A stretch of 5,969 bases of DNA from Clostridia bacterium (GTDB lineage Bacteria; Bacillota; Clostridia; Christensenellales; UBA1242): NCBI GenBank assembly GCA_017537515.1, contig JAFYKO010000189.1:1-5969 (forward strand), written 5' to 3'. Below, one piece after another: positions 1-5,866 of this stretch. The notes under the pieces were generated by a model. The model was not told the origin of the DNA. It did not search any database and saw only the letters and a program-made list of their open reading frames with translations. The first letter of the stretch is position 1. Every line of letters starts with the position of its first letter. The translations under genes and the position numbers were made by a program.

Positions 1-53
1 ACTTGAAAACCTCAAGCGGTGATTTTTCATTTTTAAATTCCGCCTCTTACCGA

Positions 54-79
54 ACCGGCGGGCGGTTAGAACCGCCGGT
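54..79. repeat. GC-rich inverted repeat
   Basis: An 8-nt arm ACCGGCGG (54-61) pairs perfectly with CCGCCGGT (72-79) across a 10-nt loop; a competing 7-nt pairing (61-67 with 70-76) leaves only a 2-nt loop. It is followed by TCATTG, which also follows a palindrome of the large repeat block in the convergent gap (TCATTG at 2239-2244). It is therefore probably a diverged member of the same dispersed family. The remainder of positions 1-108 shows no gene. Confidence 0.6.
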
Positions 80-108
80 CATTGAGTTTCGCTTTTAGTT
101 TTTAAGTG

Positions 109-139
109 CGTCAGCCAATGGCAAGGTGGCACTGCCACC
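109..139 (+). repeat. Linker-plus-palindrome repeat module, forward orientation
   Basis: A 16-nt linker CGTCAGCCAATGGCAA (109-124) is followed by the perfect 15-nt palindrome GGTGGCACTGCCACC (125-139; 7-nt arms around a central C). The same palindrome recurs at 2185-2199 and 2359-2373, and as its reverse complement at 5867-5881. The linker resembles those at 2200-2216 and 2374-2390. It lies about 50 bp upstream of the surface-protein promoter. Confidence 0.8.
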
Positions 140-142
140 AAG

Positions 143-154
143 TTGAATATTCAA
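143..154. promoter_or_regulatory. AT-rich perfect palindrome, possible operator
   Basis: TTGAATATTCAA is a perfect 12-bp dyad centred about 45 bp upstream of the -35 box of the surface-protein gene. Such dyads can be regulator binding sites, but AT-rich DNA produces palindromes by chance. Nothing else supports a function. Confidence 0.2.
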
Positions 155-190
155 AATATTAAAAAAATTAACAAAAAACCAAAAAAGTAT

Positions 191-219
191 TTGACTTTAT
201 GCAAAAATATATGTTAAAT
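191..219 (+). promoter_or_regulatory. Sigma-A-like promoter of the surface-protein gene
   Basis: The -35 box TTGACT (191-196) is separated by 17 bp from the -10 candidate TTAAAT (214-219). The -35 matches consensus at 5 of 6 positions and the -10 at 4 of 6. The expected start is near 226, giving a leader of about 60 nt. The region is strongly AT-rich, so the exact -10 is less certain than the -35. Confidence 0.6.
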
Positions 220-270
220 TATAAATATATGGGCAAGATAGAATAAGTAAATTACATATTAAAAAACATT

Positions 271-277
271 AAAGGGG
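271..277 (+). promoter_or_regulatory. Ribosome binding site of the surface-protein gene
   Basis: AAAGGGG lies 7 nt upstream of the ATG at 285. This fixes the start codon, which is followed directly by a basic stretch and a hydrophobic segment typical of a secretion signal. Confidence 0.75.
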
Positions 278-284
278 ATAAATT

Positions 285-1988
285 ATGAGTAAATCAAACC
301 GAATTTATAAGATTTTTATGACAACAATGATTGTTGCGATTGCGGGAATGCTTCTTGCAATGGGGATTATTGCCGCACAAAAGACAATGAAACTTGGCGT
401 GCAGTTTTCTTCAAACCCTAACTACAAACTCGAAGTTTTCTTAAACGACGAAGAAACTTTGATTTTTAGAAATTTTGCAGATACATCTGGCAAAACTGTG
501 AAAATGGACAATGGTATTACAAGTTTAAATGGTGATACCTTGATTGCTGACGAAGAGGCTTTTAAAGATTATGGCAATGATTTTACAATCATTATTAAAA
601 ACTACACCAAAACAACTGGCATTTCAGTTGAAATGAGTTCAACTGCAAAAATTGATAGTGGTGCAGACGGAATTCCCGCCCAAATTGAAGCAATCAAAAA
701 CACAGCAAGCAAATACGACCCAAATACCCAAATTGCTGATTCTGTAAGTTTCAGAATTTATGTCAACTCAGTTTTCCCACAAACAACCACATTAAAAATG
801 ACAATTAGTGAATATAATGTTTACAACCTTTCATTCTCTGGTGCTGTTACAAATACACCTTCGGAAATGGTTGCCGGTGAGAGTTATACTACAACAATCA
901 CACCAAATCCAAATTACAAACTCCCAGAAGAAATTACTGTTGAGCAAGATGGAGTTGTATTGACAGAGGGAACGGATTATACATGGAATGCAAACACTGG
1001 ACTACTTACCATTCATTCAGTTTCAGGCAATATTGAAATTACTTGCGTGGCGATAATGTCGGCATTCAATATCACATACAATATGAATGATGTAGATTCA
1101 CCTGTTACAGCACCAACAAAAACGACTTATGTTCAAGGCGAAACACTTTCTTATTCGGCTTTGCCAAACAAGACAAACGGTGCGGAATTCTTAGGTTGGA
1201 CTTATACTGGGGATAATATAACACCACTCGAAACTCCAACAAAAAACATCACCCTTCCAAACACAACAACAGGTGACCTAGAAATTACAGCAAACTGGGG
1301 TGCAACCTTAATGGCCGGAAAGATTGTTGGGGGGGAATGTATCCTGTTGACACTAAGAGATGAGTTTTATGAAAGGACAGATACGAATGGTAAAACCTAC
1401 GAAAGGGTTTACACAAGTTTAACCTCTATTACTTATGGTTATTGGGATGACTATAAAACCTATGTTTTGGCAAACTCTTTTACAAATTCCGATTCAGAAA
1501 ATACGCTTGCCAATGGGATACCTGTTGATGTAGGAGGTACTGGTTCGATAAAATTGTTTGGCAATGGTACTAATGCATATATTTTATCCCCTAATAAAAT
1601 TTTTGCAAATGCAAACGCAGAATCTTTATGTGCAAATGTTTATGTAGAGGGTAGCTACTCTATCCATCATAAGCTTGAAAGCGTGACAATAGATAATTTA
1701 GATACTTCAAAGGCGACGTCTATGATGTCAATGTTTAAGGGGTACCCGGAAACTATACTGGATTTGAGTAGTTTTAACACCGGAAATGTAATAAGTATGA
1801 GTTGGATGTTTGAGGATTGCAGTAGTTTGGAAACAATATATGTTAGCGACCTTTGGTCAACTGCAAATGTAACAAATTCAAGCGCTATGTTTTATGGTTG
1901 TACAAAGCTTCCAAACTTTAATTCTTCAGTGGTAGATAAAACAAACGCACATACTAACAGTGGTGGGTATTTGACACTTAAAACCTAG
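285..1988 (+). CDS. Secreted or membrane-tethered surface protein with InlB-type B-repeat and BspA-like DUF285 repeats
   Basis: Predicted 567-residue extracellular protein. Residues 1-9 are polar/basic and about 10-31 form a hydrophobic segment that is either a signal peptide (possible cleavage after A31) or an uncleaved anchor. Residues about 36-178 are an unrecognised beta-rich domain. About 181-257 resemble a small repeat of Firmicutes surface proteins (YTTTITPN, GTDYTWN, SGNIEITC motifs). About 262-339 match an InlB/Listeria-Bacteroides B-repeat (ITYNMN at the start, FLGWTYTGD in the middle, ITANW at the end). The C-terminal part is BspA-like DUF285: a lead-in with YWDDYKTYV and GIPVDVGGTGSIKLFGNG, then three units ending at SMF (484), WMF (509) and AMF (536). 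Such domains usually serve adhesion or protein-protein contact; the ligand here is unknown. No LPXTG motif or C-terminal membrane segment is present, so attachment would have to be N-terminal. A seven-G run falls between the B-repeat and DUF285 parts. The gene has its own promoter and terminator and appears monocistronic. Confidence 0.9.
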   Translation: MSKSNRIYKIFMTTMIVAIAGMLLAMGIIAAQKTMKLGVQFSSNPNYKLEVFLNDEETLIFRNFADTSGKTVKMDNGITSLNGDTLIADEEAFKDYGNDFTIIIKNYTKTTGISVEMSSTAKIDSGADGIPAQIEAIKNTASKYDPNTQIADSVSFRIYVNSVFPQTTTLKMTISEYNVYNLSFSGAVTNTPSEMVAGESYTTTITPNPNYKLPEEITVEQDGVVLTEGTDYTWNANTGLLTIHSVSGNIEITCVAIMSAFNITYNMNDVDSPVTAPTKTTYVQGETLSYSALPNKTNGAEFLGWTYTGDNITPLETPTKNITLPNTTTGDLEITANWGATLMAGKIVGGECILLTLRDEFYERTDTNGKTYERVYTSLTSITYGYWDDYKTYVLANSFTNSDSENTLANGIPVDVGGTGSIKLFGNGTNAYILSPNKIFANANAESLCANVYVEGSYSIHHKLESVTIDNLDTSKATSMMSMFKGYPETILDLSSFNTGNVISMSWMFEDCSSLETIYVSDLWSTANVTNSSAMFYGCTKLPNFNSSVVDKTNAHTNSGGYLTLKT

Positions 1989-2001
1989 GGTTGAAAATTT
2001 C

Positions 2002-2032
2002 AGAAGTGGATTAATATTCACTTCTTTTTTTT
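2002..2032 (+). terminator. Intrinsic terminator of the surface-protein gene
   Basis: AGAAGTG (2002-2008) pairs with CACTTCT (2019-2025), with a possible extension through a G-T wobble, and eight Ts follow at 2025-2032. It begins 14 nt after the TAG stop. There is no matching T-run on the other strand, so it is directional. Confidence 0.8.
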
Positions 2033-2052
2033 GTTTGCGAACGGTGGGAAGG

Positions 2053-2106
2053 GTGGCGGAGTGGGTGAAGCGGGCGACGGAGTCGCAGGGCGAACCCGCC
2101 CGCCAC
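2053..2106. repeat. Composite three-tier GC-rich hairpin
   Basis: GTGGCGG (2053-2059) pairs with CCGCCAC (2100-2106); inside it GCGGG (2070-2074) pairs with CCCGC (2095-2099); inside that CGAC (2075-2078) pairs with GTCG (2082-2085) around a GGA triplet. The right arms of the two outer stems are contiguous. It follows the surface-gene terminator and precedes the duplicated repeat block. It could be a folded element of the same repeat family, but its role is unknown. Confidence 0.5.
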
Positions 2107-2120
2107 TGGTTGGGGTTTGC

Positions 2121-2259
2121 ATTCGGCAATTAAGAAGCGAAGCTCACTGCAAGGTGCCTCAGGCACCCGTCAGCTCACTGGCTTGGTGGCACTGCCACCC
2201 GTCAGCAATAATGCAAGGTGGCTCAGCCACCCCGGGAGTCATTGGCAGACTTCGTCTGC
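2121..2259 (+). repeat. Palindrome cluster, copy A of the 113-nt direct repeat plus a fourth hairpin
   Basis: Copy A proper spans 2121-2233. It contains three perfect 15-nt palindromes with one-base centres: GGTGCCTCAGGCACC (2153-2167), GGTGGCACTGCCACC (2185-2199) and GGTGGCTCAGCCACC (2217-2231). Their starts are exactly 32 nt apart. The linkers are 17 nt and begin CGTCAGC (2168-2184 and 2200-2216). A fourth inverted repeat, GCAGACTTCGTCTGC (2245-2259; 6-nt arms), follows 28 nt later and is absent from copy B. The open frame running through this block is not believable as a gene. This cluster and copy B account for most of the 464-nt gap between the convergent genes. Confidence 0.85.
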
Positions 2260-2294
2260 GAGTGTATTACTTTTTATAAATATATTGTAATATG

Positions 2295-2407
2295 ATTCAG
2301 CAATTAAGAAGCGAAGCTCACTGTAAGGTGCCTCAGGCACCCGTCAGCTCACTGGAATGGTGGCACTGCCACCCGTCATCATTAATGCAAGATGGCTCAA
2401 CTCACCC
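2295..2407 (+). repeat. Palindrome cluster, copy B of the 113-nt direct repeat
   Basis: This block aligns without gaps to 2121-2233 at a fixed offset of 174 nt, with 11 mismatches by hand count (about 90% identity). Palindromes 1 (2327-2341) and 2 (2359-2373) are intact and identical to copy A. The third (2391-2405) has lost its pairing: GATGGCT no longer complements AACTCAC. Most mismatches are in linkers and in this decayed third unit. The 61 nt between the copies are AT-rich, apart from the fourth hairpin of copy A, and include the inverted repeat TATTAC (2265-2270) / GTAATA (2287-2292). Confidence 0.85.
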
Positions 2408-2413
2408 TAATCA

Positions 2414-2454
2414 CAAAAAAAACTCTGCAAACTTTTGGTTTGCAGGGTTTTTTT
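2414..2454 (-). terminator. Intrinsic terminator after the 174-residue gene
   Basis: On the minus strand CTGCAAAC (2445-2438) pairs with GTTTGCAG (2432-2425) around a 5-nt loop, and eight Us follow (2422-2415). The A-run before the stem overlaps the TAA stop codon (2455-2453), so the gene ends inside the terminator. The plus strand also has a T-run (2448-2454), so the hairpin could stop transcription both ways. Confidence 0.85.
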
Positions 2455-2977
2455 ACATCCCTCTGAAGATTTCGGCGAGGTTCTCTTTGCTTTTGTTTAC
2501 TCTGTTGTGTTGGGCGATTTCTTCTTTGAACTTCTTGCGGTTTTCCGCTTGGAGGGTTATCATATTTTTTCTAAAGGTGTATACTTCCTTGAATCTTATA
2601 ATATCTTTTGTTGTTATTTTAACGTTTGTTGCCATAAACTCGTCGGCCTCTTTGTCTGTGCCTGGTGTCGGCTTGATTGTGCTTGTAAACTTCTTCAAAA
2701 ACTCTGGTGAGTATGGCGTAACGTCGCCGACAAGGTTTCCGACCTTAATAATTGGTCTCCAATCTTCGTCGAGAAGGAAGGTTACTTTGATTGTTTTTCC
2801 TGTTCCGATTGAAATTGCGTGTTCTGCTTCGCCGTTCCAAAGAACGAGGTCATAGTTTATGGCTTGTTTTGTGAACATACTGTGTTGTTCGAGGCCAGGG
2901 AATTCAACAATATAAATATTGTCGGTTGGGATATTTGGATTGCTTGCCAAATATTCTTTGATTTTTTGTTCTTTCAT
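2453..2977 (-). CDS. Hypothetical cytoplasmic protein, 174 residues
   Basis: I do not recognise the family. The protein has no signal peptide, membrane segment or cysteine. Residues 1-100 look like a mixed alpha/beta domain with alternating hydrophobic strands (IYIVEF 21-26, YDLVLW 42-47, IKVTFLL 63-69). A Pro/Thr-rich turn follows at about 100-110. The C-terminal part (about 123-172) is strongly charged and helix-prone. The ATG at 2977 is fixed by AAGGAGA 8 nt upstream. It lies 75 bp downstream of the cation pump on the same strand, with its own extended -10 promoter and a terminator at its end. Proximity to the pump is the only functional hint and may be coincidental, given the separate promoter. 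Confidence 0.85.
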   Translation of the reverse strand: MKEQKIKEYLASNPNIPTDNIYIVEFPGLEQHSMFTKQAINYDLVLWNGEAEHAISIGTGKTIKVTFLLDEDWRPIIKVGNLVGDVTPYSPEFLKKFTSTIKPTPGTDKEADEFMATNVKITTKDIIRFKEVYTFRKNMITLQAENRKKFKEEIAQHNRVNKSKENLAEIFRGM

Positions 2978-2985
2978 ATTTGTTT

Positions 2986-2992
2986 TCTCCTT
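2986..2992 (-). promoter_or_regulatory. Ribosome binding site of the 174-residue gene
   Basis: Minus-strand AAGGAGA (2992 down to 2986) sits 8 nt before the ATG. It is the strongest Shine-Dalgarno sequence in the window and supports the start at 2977. From the promoter spacing it would lie at the very 5' end of the transcript. Confidence 0.85.
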
Positions 2993-2998
2993 GGGTGT

Positions 2999-3026
2999 AT
3001 TTTAGCACATTTTGTGGATTTGTCAA
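2999..3026 (-). promoter_or_regulatory. Strong extended -10 promoter of the 174-residue gene
   Basis: On the minus strand a perfect -35 TTGACA (3026-3021) is followed after 16 bp by TAAAAT (3004-2999), preceded by the extended -10 element TGC. The predicted start is about 2992, leaving a leader of only about 15 nt. The promoter lies wholly in the 75-bp gap after the cation pump. Confidence 0.8.
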
Positions 3027-3052
3027 TTATTTTAAAAAAATGGTTAAAAATT

Positions 3053-5674
3053 TTAGAGGTTTTTATTCTTAAATATTTCGCTTGCTATAAAAGTAACCAC
3101 GCACCCGCCGAGGATAACCAGCCAACCGCTTATTGGGAGGGCGACCAATCCCAGTAGCGTGCCGAGAGGCGTGCAGGCCATTAGGAGCATCATTCCAAAG
3201 CACGAAAGCACTGCCCAAAGCGACCATTTGTTTTCGAGTATCGAGTTTTCTGAAAGTTTCCCGCTTGTTCGCATAGATATGAAGTAGAAATACTGAATAA
3301 TGTTAAGTGCATAAAACGCCATTGTTGTTGCTTCGGCCTCTCCGCCAAGAGCGTACAGACCAAACAAAAAGCAGAGTAGCATTACAATTCCTTGAAAAAT
3401 GCCCATAATAACTATATTTTTGCCCACGCCATTGGAGAACAAGTTTGCACCTTTTTTCCTAGGTTTTTTGGTCATTATGTTTTTCTCTGCTGGTTCGAGG
3501 CCCAAAGCCACAGCGGGAAGGGTGTCGGAAATCAGGTTTACAAACAAGATTTGGACAGGCGTCAAGAAGACTAATTGCGGGAAGAATATTGTCGCAAGGA
3601 ATATTGCCAAAATCTCGGCAAGGTTTGCCGAATACAAAAACTGTACTGTCTTTTGTATGTTTGTGTAGATTTTTCGCCCTTCTTCCACTGCTACGATAAT
3701 TGTTGCAAAATTATCGTCGGTGATAATAATATCCGAAACTTCTTTTGTTACGTCGGTTCCGGTAATACCCATACCAACGCCAATATTTGCTTTTTTTATG
3801 CTTGGGGCGTCGTTAACCCCGTCGCCGGTCATTGCTACAATTTTGCCCGCTCTTTTAAATGTTTCGACTATTCGAACCTTGTTTTCGGGGCTTACTCTCG
3901 CAAAAACACGTTTTGTAAAAATTATTTTCTCAAATTCGGTGTCGCTGTATCTGTCTATTTCGGCTCCGGTGATTACTTCAGAAATATCGCTTGCAAGTCC
4001 AATTTGGCGGGCAACTGCAAATGCGGTGTTTTTGTGGTCGCCGGTAATCATCACAGGGGTAATTCCTGCGTTCTTGCATTTCTGTACCGCTTTTTTTACC
4101 TCTTTGCGAGGTGGGTCCTGCATTCCCACGAGGCCGAGAAAAACAAGCTTGCTTTCATAAGCCTCGGAGGTGTTTGAGGGTAAAAACTTTTTATACGCAA
4201 AGCCCAAGACTCTTAAAGCCTCAAATCCGAGATTTTTATTTACTTTCAAGATTTTTTGTTTGAGGTTCTCGCTTAAAGGAAGTATTTTTCCGTCTATTTC
4301 TGCGTGGGTGCAGATTTTTAGAAGTTCGTCGACTGCACCTTTTGTGAAGACTACGCCCGAAGAACCAGCAAGGTGGATGGTGGACATAAGCTTTCGATTT
4401 GAGTCAAAAGGTATTTCATTTGCCCGAGGGAAGAGGTTTTCAGCGGTGGAAATAGTTTGCCCAAACTTCTTTTCTGCAAACTCCACAATGGCAAGTTCCG
4501 TAGGGTCGCCGATGTATCCTTGCTTGGATTTAGCAACGCTTTCGCACAAAAGCATACAATTTTTAAGGTAAGGGGAAATATCTGAAATATTGCTTTTGTC
4601 GTCGAGGAGTTGAAGGTTGTAAAACACCTTTTGCACAACCATTTTATTCTCGGTGAGCGTGCCGGTTTTGTCGGAGCAAATAATTTCGCAACTGCCAAGG
4701 GTTTCGACTGCGTGAAGGTGTTTTACAATCGCTTTTTTCTTGGCAAGTTTATAAATCCCCAAACTCATTATTATTGTAATAACAGCCGGCAGGCTTTCGG
4801 GAATAGCTGCAACAGCGATTGCAATGGCTGTTAGTAGTGATTCAAGAGGGTTTTTGGGGTTTGCAAGTATTTCTAGGAAAAACGTTATTGAGCATATGGC
4901 AAGAACGATGTAGGTAATTATTTTTGCCATTTGTTTAAGGCCTTTTTGCAGTGGCGTGTCGTCCTTTTGTGAGTTTGTAATAAGCGTTGCAATTTTGCCG
5001 AGTTCTGTGTTGGAGGCGGTTGCAACGACCAGCCCAACCCCGTGGCCATTTGCGATAACGCTTCCCGAAAATACCATATTTTTTCGTTCGGCAAGGACTG
5101 TACTAGGCCCGCAAACAACTTTGCTATCCTTTTCGGCGGGGATACTTTCGCCCGTCAGCGAACTTTCGTCAGAGCGAAGGCTTACGCTTTCAATAAGTCG
5201 ACAATCTGCGGGGACTATGTCGCCGGCTTCAATGAGGATAACATCACCTACAACAAGTTCTTTGCTGTGGAGTTCTTGGACTTTGCCATCTCTGAAAACT
5301 TTAGTGTAGGGTTCTGTCATTCTTTTGAGGGCGTCTATGCTGGTTTCTGCCTTTTTTTCTTGTATAAAACCAATTATTGCGTTTAAAAGTACAATTCCGA
5401 GAATAATAAACCCGTCAACAAGTTCGCTGTAAGACTTGTTCAGAATGGCGATTGTGATTGAGATTGCAGAGGCAACAAGGAGGATGATTATCATAATATC
5501 CGAGAATTGGCCGAAGAAAACAGAGAGTGGGCTTTTCTTCTTTTCTTCTGGGAGTTTGTTTTCTCCGTTTGCGGAGAGTCTTTTTTTTGCTTCTTGAGAG
5601 GAAAGTCCGGTTCTTCTTGCACCTAGGATTTGAAAACACTCTGATATGGTTTTTGCGAAAAAGTTTTTTTCCAT
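3053..5674 (-). CDS. P2-type cation-transporting ATPase, Ca2+-ATPase-like
   Basis: Complete 873-residue membrane pump, normal length for bacterial P2 ATPases, probably exporting Ca2+ using ATP. In order: N-terminal cation-ATPase domain (about 5-50, TGLSSQEA), M1-M2 (about 58-104), actuator domain with TGES (174-177), M3-M4 (about 250-308) with PESLP (292-296), phosphorylation motif DKTGTLT (D335), nucleotide-binding loop with KGA (445-447), DPPR (520-523), ITGD (543-546), TGDGVNDAP (616-624), and M5-M10 (about 676-866). By alignment to SERCA, E293, N684, E687, N713 and D717 match the Ca2+ ligands E309, N768, E771, N796 and D800; S716 replaces T799. In M8, Q794 falls near SERCA E908, suggesting site I is altered and perhaps one ion is moved per cycle. 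No heavy-metal-binding CXXC or CPC motif is present. All catalytic motifs are intact. The start is chosen from the conserved N-terminus; no Shine-Dalgarno precedes it and no other ATG, GTG or TTG lies upstream before an in-frame stop at 5726-5728. Substrate remains inferred; Mn2+ is possible. Confidence 0.95.
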   Translation of the reverse strand: MEKNFFAKTISECFQILGARRTGLSSQEAKKRLSANGENKLPEEKKKSPLSVFFGQFSDIMIIILLVASAISITIAILNKSYSELVDGFIILGIVLLNAIIGFIQEKKAETSIDALKRMTEPYTKVFRDGKVQELHSKELVVGDVILIEAGDIVPADCRLIESVSLRSDESSLTGESIPAEKDSKVVCGPSTVLAERKNMVFSGSVIANGHGVGLVVATASNTELGKIATLITNSQKDDTPLQKGLKQMAKIITYIVLAICSITFFLEILANPKNPLESLLTAIAIAVAAIPESLPAVITIIMSLGIYKLAKKKAIVKHLHAVETLGSCEIICSDKTGTLTENKMVVQKVFYNLQLLDDKSNISDISPYLKNCMLLCESVAKSKQGYIGDPTELAIVEFAEKKFGQTISTAENLFPRANEIPFDSNRKLMSTIHLAGSSGVVFTKGAVDELLKICTHAEIDGKILPLSENLKQKILKVNKNLGFEALRVLGFAYKKFLPSNTSEAYESKLVFLGLVGMQDPPRKEVKKAVQKCKNAGITPVMITGDHKNTAFAVARQIGLASDISEVITGAEIDRYSDTEFEKIIFTKRVFARVSPENKVRIVETFKRAGKIVAMTGDGVNDAPSIKKANIGVGMGITGTDVTKEVSDIIITDDNFATIIVAVEEGRKIYTNIQKTVQFLYSANLAEILAIFLATIFFPQLVFLTPVQILFVNLISDTLPAVALGLEPAEKNIMTKKPRKKGANLFSNGVGKNIVIMGIFQGIVMLLCFLFGLYALGGEAEATTMAFYALNIIQYFYFISMRTSGKLSENSILENKWSLWAVLSCFGMMLLMACTPLGTLLGLVALPISGWLVILGGCVVTFIASEIFKNKNL

Positions 5675-5677
5675 AGG

Positions 5678-5690
5678 AGTATATATATTC
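5678..5690 (-). promoter_or_regulatory. AT box immediately before the cation-pump start codon
   Basis: The minus strand reads GAATATATATACT just 3 nt before ATG, offering TATATA or TATACT as a -10 box. Transcription from it would begin at or almost at the start codon. No convincing -35 sequence lies at 16-18 bp. This is a weak promoter call, recorded because the usual ribosome binding site is missing: the bases before ATG are CTCCT, the complement of a Shine-Dalgarno. Confidence 0.3.
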
Positions 5691-5722
5691 AGGCAGGTTT
5701 TTTTTAATTCCGGGGCGAAAAT

Positions 5723-5757
5723 GAGTTAGGAGTTAGCAGTGAGGAGTGAGGAGTTAA
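5723..5757. repeat. Heptad tandem repeat, GAGTTAG-like, five copies
   Basis: Five consecutive 7-mers read GAGTTAG (5723), GAGTTAG (5730), CAGTGAG (5737), GAGTGAG (5744) and GAGTTAA (5751). The array is 49 bp upstream of the pump start codon. The minus strand reads as a pyrimidine-rich CTAACTC array. Short heptameric tandem repeats are known from several bacterial groups; no function is evident here. Confidence 0.8.
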
Positions 5758-5763
5758 GGTTTA

Positions 5764-5796
5764 GGCGGGGTGGCCCGCCATGCCATTATGCTGACG
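5764..5796 (-). repeat. Linker-plus-palindrome repeat module, reverse orientation
   Basis: On the minus strand a 17-nt linker CGTCAGCATAATGGCAT (5796-5780) precedes the hairpin GGCGGGCCACCCCGCC (5779-5764; 6-nt arms, 4-nt loop). The linker matches the one at 2200-2216 closely, while the palindrome arms are different, so the module is conserved in layout but has a swapped stem. Confidence 0.7.
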
Positions 5797-5866
5797 CTTT
5801 TAATGGCTTTTTTACTCAAAATAAATTTTTTTAAAAATAATAAAAAAAAATGTCGAAATTTAGTTG

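Noticed and set aside
1..30. Possible terminator of an upstream gene (CTTGA / TCAAG followed by TTTTT)
   Set aside because: The stem is only five pairs, the T-run is separated from it and interrupted, and no upstream coding sequence is visible to support it.
1926..2129. 67-codon minus-strand open frame
   Set aside because: It runs through the surface-gene terminator and the composite hairpin, and overlaps the end of a well-supported gene; no ribosome binding site was recognised.
2121..2407. CRISPR-like array (short repeats with similar-length spacers)
   Set aside because: The repeated parts are 15-nt palindromes that differ from each other, the linkers are themselves conserved, the period of 32 nt is too short, and no cas gene is present.
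2121..2407. Insertion sequence or integron attC cluster
   Set aside because: There is no transposase or integrase, no outer terminal inverted repeats bounding the block, and no attC-type core sites.
2792..2812. Possible P-loop (ISIGTGKT, residues 55-62) in the 174-residue protein
   Set aside because: The Walker A pattern needs a glycine five residues before GKT; here that residue is isoleucine, and no Walker B motif follows.
2031..2855. Two plus-strand open frames (2031-2279 and 2292-2855) sharing similar translated segments
   Set aside because: The similarity comes only from the 113-nt DNA repeat, whose 174-nt offset is a multiple of three. They lack ribosome binding sites, run through terminators and hairpins, and the second runs antisense through the 174-residue gene.
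3392..5386. Several plus-strand open frames of 60-200 codons
   Set aside because: All lie antisense to the P-type ATPase, whose motifs are intact across its full length; their translations show no recognisable domain.
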